In this document: positions 19,901 to 31,900 of the stretch, piece after piece | Position numbering within the stretch: the first letter of the stretch is position 1 | Layout: each line of letters opens with the position of its first letter | Origin: Marthasterias glacialis | Taxonomy: Eukaryota; Echinodermata; Asteroidea; Forcipulatida; Asteriidae | Reading direction: 5' to 3' | DNA length: 64,000 nucleotides | Assembly: GCA_911728455.2 (NCBI GenBank) | Contig: OU452225.1 | Location: 14,110,731 to 14,174,730 of the forward strand | Made by a program: the position numbers and the translations under genes | The notes under the pieces: generated by a model | What the model saw: only the letters and a program-made list of their open reading frames with translations | Databases searched by the model: none | Told to the model about the DNA's origin: nothing

Positions 19901-22900
19901 AGTCAATATGGTTGCTTAGTATACAGCTGATAATTTCAAACTGCAAGGTGCAAATAATGAGTCACGCACTGTAGTAGAAATGACAACATGAACATTACCA
20001 GATATTGGTTTTATATAGCTTCCTGGAATTCCTGAGATTTGCTTTAAAATACGAACTGACCAATAGAGGAGTATTGATCTATTACACGATATGTGAATAC
20101 ATACACTTATGATACTTATTTGTCTAATTATTATTATCATTTACATCGGACGTAAATTACATAAACTGATAAAAAAAAGGAAACTTAAATACCTTCTCAG
20201 AGCAAAGACCGCACAAAATTCAAGGACGTGCGCAACTGCTATTATCTTGTATGAATACCAATGTATGTATTCATTCAATCACTTGTTTATTTGTTGTTCA
20301 TGGGCATATGATGTCATAATTACCCCTGATGCAGCAAGATGTTGCATTCCTTTAGCCACGCCCAGAGCCAACTGAAGCAGCTTCTCAGATGTCAAAGATG
20401 CCTGACTACCATCATCACCATCATCTCGAGCTTTCCTCAAGAAGGAGCGGAGGTCACCGTTCGGTAGGTACTCAACAGCTATGTACAGTTCATCTTTGAA
20501 GATGTTTAAAAATTGTATAAGAAAGATGTATAAAAATTGTATATAAATAGTTACAAGCAAAAACGTGGTTGGTGGAGGCAACACAAACAGCACTCGTGCC
20601 GTTTGATCTAATCTTGTTCCCCTATTCAACAGTTTCGAGCAAATCATACTAGAAACAAACATTAGCATCTTCCTTCAGAGATTGAATCCCTCAGGTATTT
20701 TCATATTTTCATATTTTTGACATTGTGGAGAGATTCGTCTAACCTGTAAAAACTATGGAGTTGTGTTGCAAGCAAAAACAGGTTACAGGAAGACGGAGCA
20801 AAGGTAGGGAAATAATATCTATGTGTGGCAATTTGGAATGAGGGATGATTAAAACTTACCCTCGTGTTGGCAAACGCCGAGAATCTGTACAACGTTGGGG
20901 TGATGTCCAACTTGAGTCATCGCACGAAATTCCGTCATGAAATTCTTTCTGTCGGTTACTGATGCATGTGCTTAAATTTAAGTTATATATCTGTTATTAC
21001 AATTCTACAAATAATGTGTTTGCAATGACATTAATGTCATTAAAACATTTCCCAAGTAGTCTTCATTTGTTTTGTTCCGTTTGGAAATTGAAAACTTCAC
21101 AACATGTTGTTGTGTTACAAGTAAGAAAACTCTCTAGGTTTTTGCCCAGTTTTTGTATAACTGAACTATTACACTTTAGCCTTTGTGACTTACCCTTTAG
21201 CTGTTTGATTGCAGCCTTAGAAATCTCTCCTTGTTTCATCACTCCACCCAACCGCACTTCACCGAAGTGACCCTCACCCAGCACCTTACTCCCTACCATC
21301 ATGTCCACCCATAAGACACTCCATGGCTGGGCCCATGTAGGTAAACCAACATCTTCATAGGTCGTTACCGAACCAGCCCCAACTGATTCATATGGCGAAG
21401 GTTGATCTTGTCCAGCAGGCTCACTTGACATTGGAGACGTTGATACTATGTTACCCACTACACTACAGGACGTTTCGTCATGTGTCTTAGACAACGAACC
21501 TGTTGGAATGGAAAAAAAATGCACATCGCCTTTATAGCACACTGTGATAAAATCATCTCCACGCCGGGGCTTCGAAGGAAACTAAACATTCATAATTTGC
21601 CAAGCAGTAGGTCTTCAGCTAGACCCAATTCAGTTCAATCTGATTTTGTCCCTTTCTTTCAAAAATTAAATCGCTTCAGGCGAATGATTTGTGTTAACAT
21701 TTACAAAACATTGAATGTAAAACTGAATTGACATTTACATACTATTTTTGTTATTAGCTGCAAAAACAACAAACATATTGTTCCATAAACGTACTGTTCC
21801 ATAAAGTCTGAAAAAAACACATACCACTCTTAAACCGTTAACACCAATTGTCACACGGTTTACTTTGTGTTTTTTTGAAATAAATCCTACAACAGTCATG
21901 TCTCTTCAACCCTCCTATACGTGAATACTCCAAAGTGCCTCAAACTCTCCCATATGCTAGGCACACAACGGTGAGGTAAAGCATGCCACACTTTCCTGTC
22001 AATGTATTTGTACGTGTGCTCTATCAATGCCACACATTGCCACTGCAGAAATCCTCGAAGGTTGAGACCCTTATCTCTTCCCACAGTGGCCCAAATTCCA
22101 TTGGAATTGAGCAAAGCTTGTGGCTACTTCAGTCTACTACTCTCATTGAAGCACTTTGGGCAGTGACTGTAATCTGTGCATTAAGTATGCGAGTGCTTCA
22201 CAATGCCACTGTGGTAGCAATTTGGACCATGGTTGCCGATCATGGGAGGGTTAACAGTGTTGTAGCTAGCATCTTTATTGCAGGGGGCAAAGAGGGCGGC
22301 TCAGATATCTGTAGCGGGGGAAATTTCAGTAAAAATTGCCTGATTGTCCTGAGGCTGCGGGGGGAAACGGGGGGATGTTCCGGGGAGCAGCTTCCACCCA
22401 TGCCCCCTGGCTACACCAGTGCTCTATAATGAAGCAAAAAGTGTTTAACTTAAGGGGCCTCTTGGTACAATTACACTTTACCTTTCATTTCATGGCTTTG
22501 CAGCGACCTGTCCATCTTACGATTCCGATTCTTAGATCTATTGGAGATACAATACATTGATGCATAATATTGATACATAAGAAGAAAATATTGCAATGGT
22601 ACCTCTATAGTTGGCCTATTAAATTTTCACGATATACTGCTAACCTGAAATTACGTTACGTATAACTTGAATCCATTGGCTTTTTAATGCACAGAATGTA
22701 CCAAAACATCAAAACAGGTGTACGAGGTAAGAAATGTAATTGAAGAGGAATGTGTTGTTCACCTTATTTTGATGCAACCAATCACTACGCAGATAACGAT
22801 GACGACTATCAAGATTGGAACAACTACAGCAACGATTAGGACAGGAAAACCGTCTGGTGGAACTGCATACCAGTGATAGATAACACGTATGTTTTAAAAC

Positions 22901-25900
22901 TAATGCAAAAGCAATAAAGTTAACTGCTCCGCAGAACACTGTTCAAAATTTGTGAGTATACTAAAATAATTTTCTGATAATCGTTAACTCAGATGTCCAA
23001 AACAAAATCCTACATGCCATGTTACACTTCTCTTTTAAAAGTATTAATGTTCTAAAATATGTTAAAGAAAGTAGGATGGATAACATATTAAATTTAAACG
23101 TTCACTTTCATTGTTAAAGTATACAATTTCCACAACCACCCTTTCAATCTTACATCAGTGAAAAAATAATAAAATAATCTAAAACACAACCGGGAAAGTG
23201 TGCAATAACAATAATACATGAATACATAACGTGCAGGATCAAAACTAAAATTTTCCTTTTGAAGGGAGGAAGGGGGACAACTGGCAGAGACGTTTTTTTA
23301 GTATTCTTGTTTTTAATTTTATTATTTAGTTATTCATTTTTTAATTTTTTTATGTGTGTTTATTTTATTGCTCTTTTTTTACCACTTTTTTACGATGTAC
23401 ACTCAACGGGCTGCTTTTGGCAACACTAGATGGCACAAACTTATCAGGTAAATCCATTGATCTCGGGAATTTACATATGATCAGAACTATACGTAACCAA
23501 TGGAAATTAACCTGGTAAGTCTGCTGCCACCTAGCGTTCCAAAGTCTCCCATTGCATAGCCAGGTGCTGGACGGCACATACCCCCCGGGTGCCGTCTCAG
23601 AGGGGAGCCAAATCGACCATTAGTTTAATTTAATTTGTTTTGTTTTATTAGTATTTATCTTTTCAAGTTTGATCTTTTTAAACTAATTTTTCTTTTACGG
23701 TAATGTAAGTGATCCTCGATAATGTGAAAATTATCTAAGCTATGGTTCGAGCCCTCATGGCCACCCCATGCCGCCGATCATGGCAAACACCAGTTTGAAC
23801 AAAGTACCAATTTAATGAAAGAATCACACTACCTTCAACAGTGATGGGATCTCCCCAAGCCACAAACATCTCCTGCGAACATTCCAATGAATAAATCATT
23901 TATTAGTACTAGCTACAGTGTAACCAAGGCCGTGTCCGAATCAAGCGAATTCGGCTATGGCTATGGCATAGGAATCCTCGGCGTTCCGGTGTCATAGGGT
24001 ATTCTGTCCTGGAGGTAATGTGTCCACCGTAGGGTGAATTAACGTGGGCTGGAGAAGTTTATTCAAAAGAGGGCGCTATCAGATGGAGTTAGTACACGAT
24101 TCACTGTATGGTCGGACAGAATCTCCTTCCACACCGGCCATACCCACTGCCCAAGCCATTCATTTGGACACGGCCTAATTCATTGTTACATCTTGTTACA
24201 ATACTACATAGTCTGGACCATCTTGTTTTTTAACTTACCGTATCTGATACCCTGCTGACAGAACCAGTGTATAAATCATACGTTGTGTTACTCTTCAAAG
24301 GTTTGTTGTCGTAACCGCCGTAAGACTTTCCATCACCCACGGTGAATGTTTCCGGAAGCTCCTCTTTATGTAATTCCGCTGCTACGTAATCAACGGTCAT
24401 CGTTACGTCTGAAGATCGAAGTTGCCTGGAATCAATGTTTTCATTGGTGACGACAAGCTGCCTTCGTACCACTCCAATTTGAATTCCGCTATCATAAAGG
24501 AAACAGGTCAACTTAGTTGTTCATTGTTAATTAATTTCAAAAAATGAACAACGCGCAATGATGGGGACTACACTGAACAACATCACCCCCTGCTAAATTA
24601 AATAATCTAACGATTAGAATTTTTCTAACTTTTCCTGCAGAATGTAACCTTGAATCTAAAGATTTACCATTAGTTTTTGGAAAAGTACAGTTACTCCTAT
24701 CACAGAGGCTCCAATCGGCACAACCTACGACCAACGACCAACTTTTTTTGTCAGAGATCAAGTTAATGAGTAGTTTTGCCACTGAGTAAGATTCTTCATA
24801 TTTAAGTTTTTTTTAATTGCTCTATGGCGCGGCCAGGGACTTCGTAATCTGTGTTTTCTTAACGGCGTGTCGTGGAGTTTGAGGCGAGGTAGAAAACCAT
24901 CGATTGTTTCAGTTTCACGCTGTGCAAACTTCTAACGATCCATTGGTTGTATCTGACCCAGAAATCTGAACCAGATAACTGCAGGGTCTCTGTCACTGTG
25001 AGACTCCATGGGAATTCTTTCTCTAATTTTTAATAATATTGTCACGAAAAGTACTTCACTGCTGCCACCATGTTGGACACATCTTTCAGCCATAGACAAC
25101 TTCGCAAATGTTTTTACTAGCAGCATAGTTTTTTTTTAAGGGGACGCACACATTTTGGCGTGGAACGAGGTGCATGTTGGTCTAGTTTTCGACGAAATTT
25201 GTCAATATCTAGAGTGCATGCACCTCGTTTCACGGCTGAGTCCCCATAGGACTATGTTGCTCGTAAACAAAAATTGCGAAGCTGTCTGTGTTAGATCCTG
25301 TACACCGCCCTCTGTTGGCGGGTGGAGACTGTAACACATCCCTTACAACCCTCGGAGCATCCACATTAATCAACAACTTAGCTGGATCCAGGAGGTTAAA
25401 AAATCGTCCACCCTGTCTTTAAGGTCAATAACCCACCCTGCAAGCCCAAAACCATTATAAATCACTGTGGGGGTGAATTGGAGTGCCAGTCAAGACTTAG
25501 ACTTGTGTTATTTACGACCAGTGTGCAGCGCAAGTTGTTTTCACAAAGTGCATACCGCCCTGTGCCAAGGGAATACTTGGCACAGGGGTCAATCAATTAC
25601 TGCACTGAGACAGGTGGCTACTGTCTTTCAACACTCCTTACTCAGCAGTGGTTAGGGTCTGTCCAATGGGAGTCTACAGGCTTGTGGGGTATACCAGGGG
25701 TGAGGTTCACATGGAATCTTGGCCTTATTGGCCCATTAAACAAAATTATGACCACATTTGGTAACAATTGGATTATTTTTTAACCTCCCGGCTGACACCA
25801 GGGGTTTACACTAATGTACACTGTGTTTACAGGACTAAACATACTTTTAAAAGTGGGATGAAAATCACAAATATCACCGAAGCATTATTCAAATGGTAGT

Positions 25901-28900
25901 AGTATTCCCGTTTATGAAACTTCATGTGGGATTTAAAAATAAATCTTCACCCATACCACTGAAACCAAGTTGCCTTTATAACAAAATACTCACGTGATGT
26001 ACCGTGATGACGAGGGAAGCTTCAAACCAATGGTGACGGTCGTTGACGTTGCTTCATCGGGATCATTGGATGGCTTGGGAGGAGGTTCAATTTCTTGAAA
26101 ACAACAACGAAATAAAGAGCGACAATGGTATTGGGTAAAACACTTTTAATGGTTGACATCACTAGGATGTTGAACACGTGTTTGCCATCAACAGACCTAT
26201 GGGAAGGTACTTGTACAGACACTGTTTAGTCTTCGTTCGTCTGTACGTAATAGAAACTGATGCCAAAAATATGCATAGATGTATAGATAACTGTATACTA
26301 ATCCAAGCCAGAAAATAAAATCTTATTTGCTTCTTTGTATATATTGTATGTGTCTATTATATGATATGAAGTAATGCTCTCATAATCAAACAGGGTTTAG
26401 TGTACTTTTAATATAGATATTAAAAAAGGAAACATAATAGTTCAGTTCATAGGACATACCTGTCTCGACTGAAGTAAACTCCTCAAGGCTTGCTTTTCCT
26501 CCTGTACCGACACTGTTGAAACCGGCCAGATGAAGCTCATACTTTGTAGATGGTTCTAAACCACTAATGTTATGATGTAGGCATGGTGGTTCTATATCGA
26601 CCATTTCGAAGGAGCTGTTCGGACGAAAGTTGATTTCATAAGGTTTTTCCAGCACTCTGTACGATAGCTGCAAGTTTAGAAAAATAGGAAATTAATAGAG
26701 AACGTAATTGACATGCCTTCGTTCACCTGGTCTGAGACCATAATCAACTGAAGGGAACCAACGAATAATGTTGGTTTTGTCAAAATAAGGCACATGCACG
26801 CGATCATTAGCCGAACTATATTGAGTTGCTCTACTAATTGCCCAAAATGAGCTCTTGATAGAATGATATTAAAATTACTTTTACAGTTCTAGGATGGCAG
26901 GCTGTGGCACACAAACCTCGCGTTTGATGTCACCGAGGAACGCTCACAAAAAGGGGGAGGGGTGCGGAGGGGCTAACTCTATTTCACACCGGCATTGATG
27001 AAGCTTACTGGACCGGTCCAGGATCGGTCTATCATTAATGGACAATGCACAAAAAAGGCCCTTTAAACAGGATTTCTAACTTGTTTGTGATCATCAACTT
27101 AAAAAAAAAAAAAAAAAATGTTTTAAGATAAAGTACTGACATTTATAACAGCGGTCTTAGATATGTGTAGGCCAACACTGTAGACATTTTTGTGTACACT
27201 GTACACTCCTAAGTCAAAGTTGACCAGGATTCTCATGTCCAGACAGACTTCTGAGTCAGCTCGACCCAGCATCTGTGTCAGATTGAACCGTAACTGTGTC
27301 ATACTGACGCAGAATTAGTTTTCTGGGTCAGCCTAACCAAGAAATGGATATGTCACCTGGGACCCAGAATCCAGGAAAATAGACCAACCCATTTAGCCCC
27401 GCCCCCATACGTGTTGACCAATCACAGCCTTGGGTACGCTACCGAAAGTCCGTCACGATAAAAATCCTATTTGCAGTGCTGCATTGAAGATACGCACATG
27501 GTACTGCCCACGTGTACAGTGGTGATGTAGCCAATGTTGTGATTGGTCAATATGTTTAGTGGGTGTGGCTTAATGAATCGGTCTATTCTGACCCTGGAGT
27601 TGTTATAACAAAATAATAACAAAATAAAAAGCCACGTTATCGGTTAATACGTACAGTATATCCAGTAATGGCACCATTTCTCTGACCACACAGTATTTCA
27701 CTCCAGCTAAATGCTAATCTATGCTTGGCTTTTGATGACAACTTGAATTCTGTCGGAGATCCTGTTGGCTCTAATGGTAATTAGAAATACAAGGATATGA
27801 TTTATCAACATATTCTAGAAGAATACGAATAAGAAAATGTTACTGTCGTTTAGTATTTAGTATTGTGTAAGTGTCCGATTGGTTTCTAAATTATGATTTG
27901 ACGAAATTTGTTCTGGCAATCGTGATGATCTCGGAGCGTCGTATGGACCGGAAGAGGATATCCTTCTCTGGAATCCAAAACATATTTTGTATTTGATAAG
28001 GCACGTTAGACCAACATGTTTGACAACACAAATAAAATAAAATAAAATAAAGATGAACTGACATTTTATTGAAGCTCTCGTTTTGAACTCAATTTTGTCT
28101 GTCCAAGTGACAAGTTTTACAACTGTGTGTGTCCGGGACTATTTTGTGTACTGGTGGACAAGCGTGTTTACCTTCAATATACAGAACAGAACCTCTGCAT
28201 AGTTATCAATTCAAACATGTTTTCACTACTGTCCTATCAATAGTTTATTTACCCTTTGCGGGTGTTGTATGCTCAATGTAACTTTCTTCCTGAAATTCAC
28301 CAAGTCCTGCTTCATTCCTGGCAAGAACACGAACCATGTAGATTGAATTGGCGACGAGAGATGAATCGGGATGTGGTAAAGTAGACTGTCTCTCTGTTGT
28401 GTTGTGAAGAGTTTCAAATTCAACATCCACCTCTTGACAATGATCTCTGTTAACCAGTTGATACTGCACTGCGTAGTCAATGACAGGGCACTTGTTTTGA
28501 GGAGGTTTCCATGTAATGGTCCGGGTGGGATCTTGCTCAGAGCTGGCTTGAAAACTTACTGACACAGGAACTGTAAAAGAAAAGAAAAATAAAGGCGCTA
28601 ACACAGTTTTTTTTATATATCTTGTTTAACCTAACTTCATTTTTACCTGTTTTTTATTTTATTTTTGTTTTGTTTTCCTGAGTGAAGTTATACAAATCCA
28701 ATTATTCTGATAACTTCAATAACAATCGATCATACATGAAACCATAAAAAAACTATTACATGCACTTCTCATAGTAGAACAATTCCATTTTCATTCATTA
28801 TTTATTCATTATTTGTTGAGAATATTAGTTTTAGTGACTATTTTAGGACAAAAATTATAAATTTTCTGCCTCAATTCACATAATGACCATTTGTCATCAA

Positions 28901-31900
28901 CACGTCGGATTGTACAGTTCAACTGCAATTTGTTTGTGTTCCTTCCATCTTCATTGAGTTCATTCAATAAGGGTCTTGTCAAACAAACAGGGCTTTGTCA
29001 ACAAGATGCTAATAATAAATCATCAATCGATGTATTTAGGAAACAGAGAGGTAGTAAGACCCTTAAGACAGTCATTTGGTTACAAACATGAGGTCTTTAT
29101 TTTAGTTTGTCATTCTTACCATAACACACTGTGCAGTTTGGGTGGAGACCAATATAACCGTGCGGACAAGAGTCTGCAGAAAATATTTTTGTTTAAAAAG
29201 AAAATTATTGACAAAATGTTCGATTTTGTAATAAATAACTATGTATACTCTCTAAATGTAAAAGAGTGGAAATTTCACTGTCTCGCCCGAGTTGTGTAAT
29301 TTTTGGCTCTTTTGAGAGTGAAACTCACTGTGCATCACCCTTTTTGATTAAAATTGAAGCGAACTTCAATTTGAAAATACCCGTCTTTTGCTCTAAAAAA
29401 AAAGGGGTCCGTCAGATGGCTATGCGAGAGTGGTATGGCGGACAAAACTATAGTGGTTTTTCACTCTTTTACATTTAGAGAGTAAATAATTATAAGTATG
29501 ATACAACGCACACTAATACTTCACTCCGTGCTGATGGGACACTTGCTTTTCAAGAAAAAAAAATTAAAAAGTGGGGGGGGGGGGGGGAGAAAAGAAAGCG
29601 AGACCCTTGTGATGCACAAACATTATTTTTTCTTTCTTATTATTTTGTTTTTGCCTACAAGTTTTGTGACTATTAATGTTTCATGTAGTCTTCTTGTGTG
29701 AAATCAGATAAACGGATTGGTTTGAATGACGTTTTCTTTTACTTCAGTGCATTTCAGGCAGAATTTTTTTTAAAACATGATTGGGTTCAATACCTGATTT
29801 TTCAACATAGATTTTGAAACTTGAACTTATCATTAGGGTGATTACTGAAACTATAAATGCCTGGTTTTGAATAACTGTTGTTGTAAAGTTCTGACAATTT
29901 AGTAGTCCCAGTCTTAAAGAGGGGTACTAAGGTGAAATTCAGTTTTGCAATAAACTCATTTCCAACAGATAAAGTCTTTATGAAGGTGGAAAGAAAATTG
30001 CAGGTCTCTTATCTCACGTTAAAACAGTGTAAAATGCCATTGTATTTGTTACCCTTCCATTGCGAATTTTTCCAACATCCCGCAACATCAAATGACGTAC
30101 CATTTCAAAATGGGTCTGTACATTTTCCTGCAGAAAATGTTTTAGTTCATTCCTTAATGTTGATGAGTAGTAAATCAAAAGGCATTGCATATGGCCTGTT
30201 GACAGACGCACAAATTCCTCTTTGGAATGTACCTCGACCCATTTGTTGTTCATATCCAATGACGTCATATTTTAAATTTCGCTCTGAAAGGATATCAAAT
30301 ACAATGGCGTTTTACACCGTTTTAACGTGAGGTTGGAGACTTAAAGTTTTCTTTTCTGAATCATAAGGACTCTTTCTGTTGGGAAATGAGTGCATCAAAA
30401 AACTTAATTTGACCATGGAGCCCTCTCTAAATCTAAGATTAAGACTTTAGCGGGTTTGTAAGGGCAGGAAAATGAACTGAACAGTAAGAAATATGAGAAC
30501 GGAGTTGCGGACTTACTTTGGCAATGTTCACCTCTGAAGCCGGTTCTACACTTTCCATTAGAGCAGATTCCAATGCCTTTGTCACAAACTGCATCATCAG
30601 CACAGTGACACTGTTGGATGCAATTTACTCCAAACCAACCATTGGGACACACTAACAAAAAAAGAAAAAAGAAAAGAAGTTTGTTTTTTAAGAACACTTC
30701 ATTGTTATTTTAAGAACATTCAGCTGGACTGTTTCATGGTGAGGATTTGATAAAATGACTCTTTTCAAGAGTCCATGCTTGGACATTATGAATTGAGTGC
30801 TCAGTGATCATACAGTTCATACCAGTGTTAAACCTGTATCAAGCCATCAACACTACCTGTGTTTATGGGTTCAAGTTATTGAAATAAAAACCTAACTGAA
30901 GTAATTAGTCTGACAATTAAAATAACTCAAACATTTATAGTCATTTCTAGGAATACTCCACAAGGACATCCATGTTGTCTATAGTAGTGTTCCTCAGTAT
31001 GATTCTGTCCCTGTTTTTTTTTTTTTTTTTTTTTTTTTTGGGGGGGGGGTTATTAATGTATATCGTTAGATCAATCGTTCAATAAATGGTGAAATTGATC
31101 ATTTTAGAAACAAATCACTGCAAGTACATCGATTTCTCAGCAAATCGTTTTGGATGAAGGTTATGTTGATAATTCTTCTTCCTTACCCTGACAATTTTCT
31201 CCTGTGAAGCCAGTCGCACATTGTACACCAGTCGGACATTTACCATGTCCCTTGTCGCACACTGCATCACCGTCACAGTTACATCTCAGCTTGCAACCAG
31301 CCCCAAAGTAACCGTCGTCACAATCTATAAATAGGAATATCATGGTTTAAAGTTCCAGCGCATGGTTGATAATGATTTGGGGCATTTTTTGTGAACTTGA
31401 TATGCAAGCACCAAAAGTCCTGGGGAAATATCTGCCACCATATTCACTCGCAATATGTGACAAAAAGTTTCCCTCGATTTGTTTTTTTTTTACCGACGCT
31501 TGTCTTGGTGTTTCCTCTCAACTAAAAACGAAATGAATGACTACCAATTTCGATGGAATCTTTGTAAGGGTAAATGTATGGTATACTTTGAAACCAGAGT
31601 AGTGAAATGGGTTGGTCTTTTTAAAATCTAATGTTGAATAAACTACTTTACCCTTCGAAGCAATCCTTCTGGCCTCTTCTGTGCACTTTTATTTGCGTGT
31701 CCGTTTATTTTTGTTGGTCTGTTACTTCATGGAAACCTTAAAAATCCTTGTTTTCCGTTAGCTTAAGACTCGGGGGGTTTCATACCGTCTTCGCAATTCC
31801 TGCCTGTGAAGCTTGCTGCACATGTACATCCAAAAGGATCTGGAGAACACATCAAATTACCACGGCAGGCTCTGTCGGGAATCTCGCTACACATTATCTG

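Larger units (their letters stand above)
22944..28570. repeat. Right copy of the near-identical tandem duplication (gene A exons 9-14)
   Basis: Partner of 1-5195. The two copies are about 23 kb apart, the spacing of the two genes. Intron identity this high next to diverged EGF introns suggests recent duplication of part of the gene, or gene conversion over this tract. Confidence 0.93.

Noticed and set aside
21896..22190. Minus-strand protein-like stretch (CPKC, then [15 protein letters not shown])
   Set aside because: It has an in-frame stop, lies in a gene A intron and I could not match it to a family with any confidence. Possibly a transposon remnant; a translated search would decide.
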